Source: Serratia marcescens (GTDB taxonomy: Bacteria > Pseudomonadota > Gammaproteobacteria > Enterobacterales > Enterobacteriaceae). From it: a stretch of 64,000 bases of DNA. Positions 43,990 to 55,660 of this stretch are shown here, piece by piece; the stretch's first letter is position 1; each line of letters opens with the position of its first letter. A program made the translations under genes and the position numbers. The stretch lies in contig NZ_MJAO01000013.1 of the NCBI RefSeq assembly GCF_001902635.1, forward strand, positions 95,798 to 159,797. The letters run 5' to 3'. The notes under the pieces were generated by a model. The model ran no database searches, was not told the DNA's origin, and saw nothing but the letters and a program-made list of their open reading frames with translations.

Positions 43990-44325
43990 ATGCCATCAAT
44001 CATTGCCCCGGCCTGGGGACTCAAACGTAACGTCATTCCGCAGTTGGGTGCCCGCCTGGTACAGGAAGGTGACCGGCTGCATTTTCTGGCCGACCGTGCC
44101 GAGATCAGCGGGACCTTCAGCGACGCGCAGCTGCGTGATGTAGATAACGCCTTCCCACAGTTCATCAACCACCTGGAACTGATGCTGCTTTCTGGTGAGC
44201 TCAATCCCCGTTATCAGCACTGCGTCACGTTGTATTGCAATGGCTTGACCTGCGAAGCCGACAGTCTGGGATCACAGGGTTATGTGTATCTCGCTATTTA
44301 TCCTACTCCCCAACCAACTGCATAA
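43990..44325 (+). CDS. cbeA: CbeA-family antitoxin (YeeU-like)
   Basis: A 111-residue protein matching YeeU/YfjZ/Yaf[32 protein letters not shown] and [20 protein letters not shown]. The known antitoxins bundle MreB and FtsZ filaments and so counter CbtA without binding it (type IV). It follows radC by 11 bases and precedes cbtA by 62. Likely functional by length and motif content. Confidence 0.93.
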   Translation: MPSIIAPAWGLKRNVIPQLGARLVQEGDRLHFLADRAEISGTFSDAQLRDVDNAFPQFINHLELMLLSGELNPRYQHCVTLYCNGLTCEADSLGSQGYVYLAIYPTPQPTA

Positions 44326-44387
44326 ATCTTCGCCTTTTATATCTATCGATTTCTCCCTTTCATGTAGCTAACTACGAGATAACCAAC

Positions 44388-44756
44388 ATGCAGACCTTAC
44401 CTGTCACCCCGAAACGGGCGGCCTACGGTTGCCCATCACCCGTTGTTGTCTGGCAATCCATGCTCACGTATTTGCTGGAGCAGCATTACGGCTTGGCGCT
44501 TAACGATACCGAGTTCAGTGATGACACCGTGATCCACGAACATATTGATGCCGGTATCTCTCTGGCTGATGCGTTGAATTTCACGGTAGAAAAGTTTGGC
44601 CTGGTTCGCATCGATCGCCGGGGGTTTTCCTATAGGGAACAATCTCCCTTCATCACGGCTATCGATATTCTCCGCGCCCGTCGGGCCACCGGCCTGATGA
44701 CCCGGCTGGGTTACCAGACCATCACCTCAGTTATCCGGGGAGAAAAGCAAGCATGA
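44388..44756 (+). CDS. cbtA: CbtA-family cytoskeleton toxin (YeeV-like)
   Basis: A 122-residue protein (CbtA of E. coli is 124) matching YeeV/YpjF/Ykf[41 protein letters not shown] and [15 protein letters not shown]. It inhibits polymerisation of FtsZ and MreB in E. coli. The ATG at 44388 gives the family N-terminus MQTLPVTP; an open frame beginning inside cbeA is not the gene. Paired with cbeA just upstream. Confidence 0.93.
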   Translation: MQTLPVTPKRAAYGCPSPVVVWQSMLTYLLEQHYGLALNDTEFSDDTVIHEHIDAGISLADALNFTVEKFGLVRIDRRGFSYREQSPFITAIDILRARRATGLMTRLGYQTITSVIRGEKQA

Positions 44757-44888
44757 ACCTGTCCAGATTGCTGCAGGCATGCTGATTACCGGCGTCCAGT
44801 GCAGAACAGCCCACCATGTTTTTAATACCACCACTACCCGACACCCGCCCTTAAACCGGCGGGTGTTGGCGTTTATAGAGAAAGAAAT

Positions 44889-45722
44889 ATGCAGATTGAA
44901 CCCGAAGTTTTAACTGACCATACAGAGTTGATTTGTTCCACCAGCATCGAACGTATCGTATCTGGACGTAATGCCGCGCTGGCGCAGATTGCAGCCCTAA
45001 TCCGCCAGTTGGATGAGATATCTGCGCTGACCAACCGTATCGGAGGGGGAACGGCAAAGGACTGGGCCATGCGTCAGGGACACGGTTACGACTCTTGGTT
45101 GACTGAAAGGGTCGATACGGCCATTTCGGCCATTACACGTAATATCGACTGTAGTATCTGGCGCGATCTGATGCTGAAGTCCGGAATGATTTCTCTTATG
45201 GACGCGCAGTCCCGCGATGAGTGGTATAAAAATCTGGATGAGGGGGAGCTGCCGGAAATCAGTGAGGAAAATATTCTGGCAACCTTTGAACAATTACATC
45301 ACAGCAAAGGTGAAGTCTTTGAGCGTGGGGTGGTCAACGTATTTAAGGGGCTTTCATGGGATTACAAAACTAACAGCCCATGTAGTTTTGGAAAAAAGAT
45401 CATCATCAATAACCTGGTCACTCACAATCGCTGGGGCTTTAGCCTGAACTGGGGCTGGCGTCGTGACCAACTGACGGATCTGGAGCGTATGCTCTTCCTG
45501 CTGGATGGCAAACCTATTCCTGACAATCGCGGTGATGTCACGACCCGGCTAATGGAACATATTCGCGATCATCCGGGTGTGCAGTTGTACGAAGATGATT
45601 TCTTCAGCATTCGTTACTTTCAGAAGGGAACCGCGCATCTGATGTTCAAACGGTTAGATCTGGTGGAGAAGATGAACGACATTATCGCTAAGCATTATCC
45701 AGGCATGTTGCCTGCAAAATAA
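44889..45722 (+). CDS. DUF4942 protein
   Basis: A 277-residue protein matching the DUF4942 family that regularly follows cbtA in CP4-like islands: IERIVSGRNAALAQIAALIR, SWLTERVDTAISAITRNID, VFERGVVNVFKGLSWDYKT and FFSIRYFQKGTAHLMFKRLD. It has no known biochemical role; some relatives are fused to methyltransferase domains, absent here. AGAGAAAGAAAT precedes the ATG. Confidence 0.88.
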   Translation: MQIEPEVLTDHTELICSTSIERIVSGRNAALAQIAALIRQLDEISALTNRIGGGTAKDWAMRQGHGYDSWLTERVDTAISAITRNIDCSIWRDLMLKSGMISLMDAQSRDEWYKNLDEGELPEISEENILATFEQLHHSKGEVFERGVVNVFKGLSWDYKTNSPCSFGKKIIINNLVTHNRWGFSLNWGWRRDQLTDLERMLFLLDGKPIPDNRGDVTTRLMEHIRDHPGVQLYEDDFFSIRYFQKGTAHLMFKRLDLVEKMNDIIAKHYPGMLPAK

Positions 45723-45809
45723 ACGCCATACGCGTAATGAGCTCCTACATGGATCTCTGGCATACTAGGTGCTTTACTGCACGGTAAGTCAGATTAAAGC
45801 GGAGGCGAC

Positions 45810-46853
45810 ATGACAGACAAGCACTTAACCCAATCACCGGCAGGTGAGTTTGTTATGTTTGCCAGCGATGACGGCGAAGTGCGCGTTGAATGTCGTTTTG
45901 AGCAAGAAACGCTGTGGTTGCCCCAGGCGACCATCGCGAATCTTTATCAAGTGACTCCCCAGGCGATTACGCAGCACATCAAAGCGATCTACGAAGAAGC
46001 GGAACTTGAACAAAACGCAACCTGTAAGTCTTACTTACAGGTTCAGCAGGAAGGGGCCCGTCAGGTAAGTCGCAATATCCTGCACTATAGCCTGCCCGTT
46101 ATTCTTGCCGTCGGTTATCGGGTTCGTTCGCCTCGTGGCACCCAATTTCGCCAGTGGGCGACCCAAACTCTTCAGGAATACCTGATCAAAGGCTTCGTGA
46201 TGGATGACGAGCGGCTTAAAAATCCGCCCGTGGGTTCATCCGCTGTACCTGATTACTTTGATGAGATGCTGGAGCGCATCCGTGATATCCGTGCCAGTGA
46301 GCGTCGGGTTTATTTGCGGGTTAGGGAGATCTTCGCATTAGCCGCCGACTATCAGCCGTCACTTAAAGAGACAACGTTGTTTTTCCAAACTATCCAAAAC
46401 AAGCTGCATTTTGCCTGCACCGGCCACACCGCTGCCGAACTTATCCATCAGCGGGCTGACGCTAACCAGCCCCATATGGGCTTGAGCAGCTATAAAGGTG
46501 AGGAGGTGCGCAAAAGCGACGTAACGGTGGCGAAAAATTACCTCAATCAGGACGAAGTCAGCGAACTCAACCGCGTGGTCAACATGTGGTTGGATTTCGC
46601 TGAAGATCAGGCGCGGCGCCGTCAACAAGTGTTCCTTCGTGACTGGCAGGATAAGCTGGATCAGTTTCTGCAATTTAACGACCGTGACGTTCTGCAAGGG
46701 GCTGGCACGGTCAGTAAGAAAGCGGCAGATGAAAAAGCGCAGGCTGAATACGTCCAGTATGCCGAGCAGCAGCGCCGCTTAAAAGAAGCTGCGGGGGAAC
46801 AGGATATCGCCGGTTTACTACAGTGGAAAACAGACACCAAGAAGCAGCCATAA
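45810..46853 (+). CDS. rhuM: RhuM-family protein
   Basis: A 347-residue protein matching RhuM of Salmonella SPI-3, itself a selC island. The N-terminal half carries an anti-repressor-like DNA-binding region (ETLWLPQATIANLYQVTPQA, ITQHIKAIYEE), then GYRVRSPRGTQFRQWATQTL. The C-terminal half is Fic-adjacent helical sequence (FACTGHTAAELIHQRADANQ, YLNQDEVSELNRVVNMW). A good GGAGGCGAC precedes the ATG. Last gene of the island, 30 bases before the right-end repeat. RhuM affects virulence in worm and cell models; molecular function unknown. Confidence 0.92.
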   Translation: MTDKHLTQSPAGEFVMFASDDGEVRVECRFEQETLWLPQATIANLYQVTPQAITQHIKAIYEEAELEQNATCKSYLQVQQEGARQVSRNILHYSLPVILAVGYRVRSPRGTQFRQWATQTLQEYLIKGFVMDDERLKNPPVGSSAVPDYFDEMLERIRDIRASERRVYLRVREIFALAADYQPSLKETTLFFQTIQNKLHFACTGHTAAELIHQRADANQPHMGLSSYKGEEVRKSDVTVAKNYLNQDEVSELNRVVNMWLDFAEDQARRRQQVFLRDWQDKLDQFLQFNDRDVLQGAGTVSKKAADEKAQAEYVQYAEQQRRLKEAAGEQDIAGLLQWKTDTKKQP

Positions 46854-46883
46854 AGCCCCTTGAACCCCACAAGCAAAATCATT

Positions 46884-46906
46884 TGGGGGCATAATAGGGG
46901 GCATGG
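46884..46906 (+). repeat. Right GGGGGCAT tandem, matching the left copy
   Basis: A 23-base block holding GGGGGCAT-type words twice, identical to 21413-21435 except one base (A for G in the second word, AGGGGGCAT). It lies 56 bases before attR, just inside the island. Probably a recombination arm site. Confidence 0.7.
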
Positions 46907-46961
46907 TTCAAAATCTAACTGGATAAAACTGAGTAAATTCAATGGAACTGGCTATCAAATG

Positions 46962-46982
46962 CGACTCCTGTGATCTCCGCCA
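46962..46982 (+). other. attR (copy of the selC 3' end)
   Basis: CGACTCCTGTGATCT followed by CCGCCA repeats the last 22 bases of selC with one T missing. It marks the right boundary; backbone composition resumes immediately after it. Confidence 0.85.
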
Positions 46983-47071
46983 ATCCCTGACCATTTTCCT
47001 ATGCTGAACGATACGGCTATCTTTAATGCAATGAACAGGCTCGACCGTGCGCGCAGCATTCGGAGGTCAAC

Positions 47072-47584
47072 ATGCGAAGTCTGGAAGATCAACTTGCCGC
47101 TTATGCCGCCTATCACCGCGATGCGCGCAATATCGCCACGCATTTTATCGGCATCCCGCTGATCGTTGTCAGCTTGCTGACGCTGCTTTCCCGGCCGGCA
47201 TGGGGCGCGGGATGGCTGCCGTTTTCGCCGGCCTGCGCGGTGGTTATCATCTCTGCCCTCTATTACCTGCGGCTGAGCCTGCGCCTTGGCGCCATGATGC
47301 TGGCGTTGCTGCTGCTGTGCCTCGGATTCGGCGCCTGGGTGGCGTCGCTGTCGACGGCGGCGTGGCTGAGCGTCGGCATCGGTGGCTTCGTGATCGGCTG
47401 GCTGTTTCAGTTTGTCGGGCACTTCTGGGAGGGGCGAAAACCGGCGTTTATGGACGACGTGACGGGCCTTATCATCGGCCCGCTGTTCGTGCTGGCGGAA
47501 GCCTGCTTCCTGGCCGGCGGGCTGCGCGAACTGCAGCGGAACATCGAAATGCGCGCGGGAAAAGTGCGCAGCGGGAGGGCATGA
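47072..47584 (+). CDS. Mpo1-like/DUF962 membrane protein
   Basis: A 170-residue protein of the Mpo1-like (DUF962) family. YHRDARNIATHFIGIPLIVV and QFVGHFWEGRKPAF carry the conserved histidines that bind iron in yeast Mpo1, a 2-hydroxy fatty acid dioxygenase. About four hydrophobic segments. CGGAGGTCAAC precedes the ATG. The bacterial function is not established. First backbone gene after the island. Confidence 0.88.
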   Translation: MRSLEDQLAAYAAYHRDARNIATHFIGIPLIVVSLLTLLSRPAWGAGWLPFSPACAVVIISALYYLRLSLRLGAMMLALLLLCLGFGAWVASLSTAAWLSVGIGGFVIGWLFQFVGHFWEGRKPAFMDDVTGLIIGPLFVLAEACFLAGGLRELQRNIEMRAGKVRSGRA

Positions 47585-47760
47585 GGTGGGCTTGATTCCT
47601 ACGGTGACGGACGCTGATATCCGCCCCCTCCCGCCGCATTTTTAACAAAATCGCAAAAGTCTTTTAGCTTCTCACCGGCTTATTTTTGCTGTGACCAATG
47701 TCATACTTTCGGCATCTTAACTGTTCCCGCGCTTCGGCAGCGGTAAACCGGAGTTGTTGC

Positions 47761-48927
47761 ATGAAAGTGAATTATCCCTTGTTAGCGCTGGCGGTAGGGG
47801 CGTTCGGCATCGGCACCACCGAATTCTCTCCCATGGGCTTGCTGCCGACCATCGCCAAAGGGGTGGACGTCTCCATTCCGATGGCCGGCATGTTGATCAG
47901 CGCCTATGCCGTCGGCGTGATGGTCGGCGCGCCGCTGATGACGCTGCTGCTTTCGCACCGGGCGCGCAGAAGCGCGCTGATTTTCCTGATGGCGATCTTT
48001 ACCCTGGGCAACGTGCTGTCGGCCATCGCGCCGGATTACACCACCCTGATGCTGTCGCGCATTATCACCAGCCTGAACCACGGCGCCTTCTTTGGCCTTG
48101 GATCGGTGGTGGCCGCCAGCGTGGTGCCGAAAGAGAAACAGGCCAGCGCCGTGGCGACCATGTTTATGGGGCTGACCATCGCCAATATTGGCGGGGTGCC
48201 CGCCGCCACCTGGCTGGGTGAAACCATCGGCTGGCGCATGTCGTTCCTGGCGACGGCCGGGTTGGGCGTGATCGCCATGTTGGGGCTGTGGTTCTCGTTG
48301 CCGAAAGGAAGCGCCGGTGCGCGCCCTGACGTCAAGCGCGAGCTGTCGGTACTGGTGCGGCCGCAGGTGCTGACCGCGCTGCTGACCACCGTGCTGGGGG
48401 CGGGGGCGATGTTCACGCTCTATACCTACATCTCGCCGGTATTGCATCACATCACTGAGGCGACGCCGCTGTTTGTGACCGTGATGCTGGTGCTGATCGG
48501 CGTCGGTTTCTCCATCGGCAACTACCTCGGCGGCAAATTCGCCGACCGTTCCGAGAGCGCGACGCTGAAGGGTTTTCTGCTGCTGTTGGTGGCCATCATG
48601 CTGTTGATCCCGCTGCTGGCGCGCAGTGAAATCGGCGCGGCGGTGAGCATGGTGATTTGGGGCGCGGCGACCTTCGCGGTGGTGCCGCCGCTGCAGATGC
48701 GCGTGATGCGTGTGGCCAGCGAAGCGCCGGGGCTGTCGTCTTCGGTCAACATCGGCGCCTTCAACCTGGGCAACGCGCTGGGCGCCGCCGCCGGTGGCGC
48801 GGTGGTCTCTGCCGGTCTGGGCTACAGCTTCGTGCCGGTAATGGGGGCGATTATCGCCGGGTTGGCGCTGCTGTTGGTGTTGTTCACCAGCCGCACTGCC
48901 GCAAAAGTCGTCTACGCCAACGGCTAA
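47761..48927 (+). CDS. ydhP: MFS transporter YdhP
   Basis: A 388-residue, 12-helix MFS efflux protein close to E. coli YdhP: MKVNYPLLALAVGAFGIGTT, LSHRARRSALIFLMAIFTLG and RVASEAPGLSSSVNIGAFNL. The substrate is not known; related proteins (AraJ) export sugars or drugs. The ATG at 47761 matches the E. coli start; an open frame 63 bases longer does not. A strong hairpin follows the stop. Confidence 0.95.
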   Translation: MKVNYPLLALAVGAFGIGTTEFSPMGLLPTIAKGVDVSIPMAGMLISAYAVGVMVGAPLMTLLLSHRARRSALIFLMAIFTLGNVLSAIAPDYTTLMLSRIITSLNHGAFFGLGSVVAASVVPKEKQASAVATMFMGLTIANIGGVPAATWLGETIGWRMSFLATAGLGVIAMLGLWFSLPKGSAGARPDVKRELSVLVRPQVLTALLTTVLGAGAMFTLYTYISPVLHHITEATPLFVTVMLVLIGVGFSIGNYLGGKFADRSESATLKGFLLLLVAIMLLIPLLARSEIGAAVSMVIWGAATFAVVPPLQMRVMRVASEAPGLSSSVNIGAFNLGNALGAAAGGAVVSAGLGYSFVPVMGAIIAGLALLLVLFTSRTAAKVVYANG

Positions 48928-48930
48928 GCG

Positions 48931-48967
48931 ACAGCGTGCGGCGGGTTTTTACTCGCCGCACGCTGTT
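48931..48967 (+). terminator. Hairpin after ydhP
   Basis: ACAGCGTGCGGCG pairs perfectly with CGCCGCACGCTGT (13 base pairs), followed by only TT. The long stem favours a role as terminator or 3'-end stabiliser. Confidence 0.65.
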
Positions 48968-49120
48968 TGCCGCATAAAACATGAACGGATATCAAACCCC
49001 GGCCCTATTTATCTGTTCGGCTTCAAGCCTTAGCCGCTATCATTATCTTTGTGTATAGGTGGCCGCCGCTCGGTGCGGCGCCTCTGGGATAATGAAAGAC
49101 CTGCCTAAGGAAAGATCCAA

Positions 49121-49357
49121 ATGAGAAATATCTTCTTCTTCGATGCGATGCTGACACCAAAAATCATCACCGCCGTTTACTGGCTGGCGCTGTTGGGCGT
49201 GTTGATCAGCGGTATCGGCATGATGTTCTACGGCGAGTTCTTCCGCGGCCTGTTCGGCATCATCGTAGGTGGCGTGTTTGTGCGCGTGGCGTTCGAGATG
49301 ATCATCATTGCGTTTAAAAATAACGAGTATCTGCGTAAGATCGCCGAAAAACCGTAA
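49121..49357 (+). CDS. DUF4282 membrane protein
   Basis: A 78-residue protein with two hydrophobic helices (VYWLALLGVLISGIGMMFYG and GLFGIIVGGVFVRVAFEMII) and a short polar tail, matching DUF4282 proteins. No function is known. AAGGAAAGATCCAA precedes the ATG. A terminator follows at once, so it is a one-gene unit. Confidence 0.88.
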   Translation: MRNIFFFDAMLTPKIITAVYWLALLGVLISGIGMMFYGEFFRGLFGIIVGGVFVRVAFEMIIIAFKNNEYLRKIAEKP

Positions 49358-49367
49358 TCGTGCCACG

Positions 49368-49394
49368 ACGCCGGGCGCCGCCCGGCGTTGTTTT
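49368..49394 (+). terminator. Intrinsic terminator after the DUF4282 gene
   Basis: ACGCCGGGC pairs with GCCCGGCGT around a 3-base loop, followed by TGTTTT. Confidence 0.8.
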
Positions 49395-49414
49395 ACCTTC
49401 CCTTCCCGTCTGTG

Positions 49415-50176
49415 TTATTCAAAACCGAGCAGGCTGAACGCATCGTCCTGCGGGGCGTAACCCAGCAGGCGACGGGTCTCTTCCAGCGATAAACGCGTGT
49501 AGCGGTTATTGGAAACCCCGTGCACCACCGCATATTGCACCCCTTCGACACGAATGCAGCGCTCCAGCAGATCGGCGGCGTCGCGATGGCTGAGAAACGC
49601 GCTCATGTCGCGGGCGCTGAGCCGATCCCCCGGGCTCAGGGTGGTGAAGTTGGCGATGCGCACCGACAGCGCGGAAAGCCCTTCCTGATGGGCAAAATAG
49701 GCGGCGATACCTTCACCGAAGGCTTTGCTGGCGCCGTACAGGTTCTTCGGTTTCGGCGCGTCATCCGGGCGGATTTGGTAATCGAGCGGATAGCCTTCCA
49801 CCGCCTGTGCGCTGCTGGCGAACACCACCCGGCGGCAACCGGCGTCTTTCGCCGCGCGGAAGATATTGAAGGTACCGAGAATGTTGTTGTCCATCAACGA
49901 GCCGCAGAAGTCGGCGTCGGGGGAGGGATCGGCCGCCAGATGCAACACGGTGTCGATATTAGCGCAGGCCGCGCGGCAGGCGTCGAGATCGGCGATGTTG
50001 AAGCTGATGACTTCGTCGCCGGGCTGCAGATCGCGCAGCAGGCTGATGTCTCGTTCCGCCAGGCGCAGCGCGTAGCGATCGCCCATCGCCTGACGAAACG
50101 CCGTGGCTACCCGGCCGCCGGCACCGGTGATCAGAATCCGTCCCAACTCAGTCCGCAACGTCATGGCCGTCGTCAT
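49415..50176 (-). CDS. NAD-dependent epimerase/dehydratase-type SDR
   Basis: A 253-residue extended-SDR protein. The nucleotide-binding motif is LITGAGGRVATAF (GxxGxxA), then HLAADPSPDADF and VFASSAQAVEGY; the catalytic YGASK tetrad segment follows. This pattern is like uronate dehydrogenase and related sugar oxidoreductases. The substrate is not predictable. A second ATG, 12 bases in, gives an N-terminus closer to the fold and may be the real start. A shared control region to the right separates it from the LysR gene, which reads the same way. Confidence 0.85.
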   Translation of the reverse strand: MTTAMTLRTELGRILITGAGGRVATAFRQAMGDRYALRLAERDISLLRDLQPGDEVISFNIADLDACRAACANIDTVLHLAADPSPDADFCGSLMDNNILGTFNIFRAAKDAGCRRVVFASSAQAVEGYPLDYQIRPDDAPKPKNLYGASKAFGEGIAAYFAHQEGLSALSVRIANFTTLSPGDRLSARDMSAFLSHRDAADLLERCIRVEGVQYAVVHGVSNNRYTRLSLEETRRLLGYAPQDDAFSLLGFE

Positions 50177-50257
50177 CCCTAAAATCGATTATGTGTTGAC
50201 CAGTAATAATCCCCCGCGTGACTTTTGTCCAGTATTTATATTAGAGAATATGATGAT

Positions 50258-51121
50258 TTATGCCGGAAGCGGGCATGTTTTTCCCAGCGTCTCAACCAGG
50301 AAAGTCATTACGGCGCGCACGGCGGCGGTACGCGCCAAATCGGGATAGGTGACCAGCCAAAGTTCACGCGTTGGCGCGGCGCTTGCCGTGGGCAACGAAA
50401 CCAGATGTGGATCGTTATCGGCGACAAACGTCGGCAAAACGGCAGCACCTAACCCCGATCGTGCCGCTTGTTGCAGTGAAAACAGATCGCTGGCCTGAAA
50501 GACCACCGGTCGCCCCTGTAACAGCTGTTGCAGCCATTGCTGATGCGGCTGTTGCCGGTAGTGATGGTCATAGGCGAGAAAGCGGCGTGCCGCGTCGGGC
50601 AGTGCGGCGTGCTCCGGTGCGGCATATAGCGCGTAGCGCATCATGCCGATGCGCTGTGCCAGCAGCTCCGGCTGCTGTGGGCGTACCATGCGCACGGCAA
50701 TGTCGGCTGCACCGCGATCCAGCTCGGCGAGCGCCGACTCACCCGACAGCGTCAATACGATCTGTGGAAAAGCCTGGTTAAATGAGGCAATGCGCGGCGC
50801 GAGAACATGCGCGGCGATCGACGGCGGCGCACTGATGCGCACGCTGGCCTGTGGCGTCGCGCCGGCGCTGCGCGCATGGCGGATAATGGCCTGGCTCTGC
50901 GCGTCGATCCCGGCCGCCAGCCCGGCGATGGCCAGCCCGTCCTGGGTCAGCGGGGTGCTGCGCGGATGGCGCACGATCAAACGCAGGCCGAGCGCCTGTT
51001 CCAGCGCCGCTACGCGTCGCCCGACGGTGGCGTGATCGCAGCCCAGTTCCCGCGCTGCCGCCGACAACGAACCGGTGCGCGCCAGCGCCACGAAGTGTTT
51101 TAAATCCTGCCAGTCAAACAT
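50258..51121 (-). CDS. LysR-family transcriptional regulator
   Basis: A 287-residue LTTR. HTH region: MFDWQDLKHFVALARTGSL, AARELGCDHATVGRRVAALE, ALGLRLIVRHPRSTPLTQDG. The GCDHATVGRRVAALE type is typical of regulators controlling nearby oxidoreductases. Divergent from the SDR gene at 51236 (114-base shared region), which it probably controls. The ATG at 51121 gives the usual LTTR start. Confidence 0.9.
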   Translation of the reverse strand: MFDWQDLKHFVALARTGSLSAAARELGCDHATVGRRVAALEQALGLRLIVRHPRSTPLTQDGLAIAGLAAGIDAQSQAIIRHARSAGATPQASVRISAPPSIAAHVLAPRIASFNQAFPQIVLTLSGESALAELDRGAADIAVRMVRPQQPELLAQRIGMMRYALYAAPEHAALPDAARRFLAYDHHYRQQPHQQWLQQLLQGRPVVFQASDLFSLQQAARSGLGAAVLPTFVADNDPHLVSLPTASAAPTRELWLVTYPDLARTAAVRAVMTFLVETLGKTCPLPA

Positions 51122-51235
51122 CGGTGAATTCCTGCACATTGATGATGCATTTTTTGGGAATATTCACACGAATAACGCCGTGATTCAATGTGTGAACGTT
51201 TCCTTTTAAATTGAATTATTCAATTAGAGTTTCTT

Positions 51236-51994
51236 ATGAATTTGCGATTGCAGCAACGTACGGCATTGGTCACGGGTGCCAGTGAAGGGATCGGCGCCGG
51301 CATGGTCAGGGTGCTGGCCGCTCAAGGGGTCACGGTAGTGGCCACCGCAAGACGCGGTGACCGGTTGCAGGCCTTGGCGGATGAGGTGGAACGGCAAGGC
51401 GCAGTGCGTCCGCAGGTGATCGTTGCCGATGTGACCGAACCTGAGGCTCTCGCCCGTTTGGCGGCGCAGGCGCTGCGCCAGCTGGGGACAGTCGATATTC
51501 TGATCAACGCGGTCGGCGCATTTCACCCCACGGCGCTGGACGAAAGCGATCGTGGTTGGAATGACGCTTTCGCTTTGAACTTCACGCCGGCCCGGCGGTT
51601 GACTCAGGCTTTGTTGCCGGCCATGCAGGCACAAGGCTGGGGCAGGGTGATCAACATCAGCGGCTCGATGGAACCGCGCAGCCTGAGCGCGGCCAGCGCC
51701 GCCAAGGGCGCGCTGCATCTGTGGGCCAAAGGATTGGCCGGCGATGTGGCTGCGCAGGGTGTCACCGTCAATACGCTGCAACCCGGGCGCATCAACAGCG
51801 AACAGGTTCGGGAACGATTGTATCCGTCTGAGGCGGCGCGCCAGGCGTTCATTGCGCAACATATCCCGATCGGCTACTTCGGCGAACCGGAAGACATGGC
51901 GTATCTGGCGGCGTTTCTTTGCTCCCCGCTCGCGCGATATATCACCGGTGCGGTGATCCCGGTAGATGGCGGCATGCATTATTTCGCGCATTGA
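51236..51994 (+). CDS. SDR-family oxidoreductase
   Basis: A 252-residue classical SDR. Cofactor motif TGASEGIGAGMVRVLAAQG (TGxxxGxG), then NAVGAF and the ISGS segment. At the usual catalytic Tyr-x-x-x-Lys site I read SAASAAKGALHLWAKG, i.e. Ser/Ala replaces Tyr while Lys is kept, which is unusual. GYFGEPEDMAYLAAFLCSPL and ITGAVIPVDGGM complete the family pattern. Divergent from the LysR gene. The missing Tyr could mean altered chemistry; the substrate is unknown. Confidence 0.85.
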   Translation: MNLRLQQRTALVTGASEGIGAGMVRVLAAQGVTVVATARRGDRLQALADEVERQGAVRPQVIVADVTEPEALARLAAQALRQLGTVDILINAVGAFHPTALDESDRGWNDAFALNFTPARRLTQALLPAMQAQGWGRVINISGSMEPRSLSAASAAKGALHLWAKGLAGDVAAQGVTVNTLQPGRINSEQVRERLYPSEAARQAFIAQHIPIGYFGEPEDMAYLAAFLCSPLARYITGAVIPVDGGMHYFAH

Positions 51995-52002
51995 GGCCAT
52001 TC

Positions 52003-52018
52003 TGTATAAGCGATCACA
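52003..52018 (+). promoter_or_regulatory. Candidate CRP site of the beta-glucoside operon
   Basis: TGTAT-AAGCGA-TCACA matches the CRP consensus TGTGA-N6-TCACA at 8 of 10 core positions. It lies 90 bases before the antiterminator element, as is reasonable for a catabolite-controlled PTS operon. Confidence 0.5.
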
Positions 52019-52092
52019 GTTCGGCAATTTGCCGGCGCAAAGGCTTGCCCCGGCAAAATCTGCGGTGTTAACGTCATAACTCAACCGATTTA

Positions 52093-52117
52093 GGGTTGTT
52101 ACTGCTACGGCAGGCAA

Positions 52118-52122
<5 letters not shown>
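52093..52122 (+). promoter_or_regulatory. Ribonucleic antiterminator (RAT), BglG/LicT type
   Basis: GGGTTGTTACTGCTACGGCA followed by GGCAAAACCT is nearly identical to the RAT of the E. coli bgl operon. It overlaps the first bases of the following terminator stem, so binding of a BglG/LicT-type protein would block the terminator. Confidence 0.9.
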
Positions 52123-55535
<3,413 letters not shown>

Positions 55536-55541
55536 ACCTTC

Positions 55542-55563
55542 AGCCCGGCGGCAAGCGCCGGGC
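55542..55563 (+). terminator. Hairpin after the GH1 gene
   Basis: GCCCGGCG pairs with CGCCGGGC around a 5-base loop; only GTT follows, so termination is probably partial. Confidence 0.55.
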
Positions 55564-55660
55564 GTTAACCTTAACGTTAATCGCTGCTGTTTATGATGGG
55601 AAATTCTCTCCCAGGGAATGCTGTTGCCCGCAGTCAGCCGTTATGCGGAGAAATATAATA

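Larger units (their letters stand above)
21269..46982. mobile_element. selC-inserted genomic island (P4-type integrase)
   Basis: About 25.7 kb bounded by a 22-base copy of the selC 3' end on the left and a 21-base copy on the right. A P4-type integrase reads inward next to the tRNA, and composition and codon use are clearly AT-richer than the flanks. The cargo is a defence cluster (23.1-37.1 kb) followed by CP4-type accessory genes (37.6-46.9 kb). There are no capsid, tail or replication genes, so it is an integrative island. IS and integrase remnants show it was assembled in steps. selC is a classical island site (LEE, SPI-3). Confidence 0.92.

Noticed and set aside
21269..46982. Prophage interpretation of the island
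   Set aside because: No terminase, portal, capsid, tail, holin or P4-type replication gene; an integrative island fits better.
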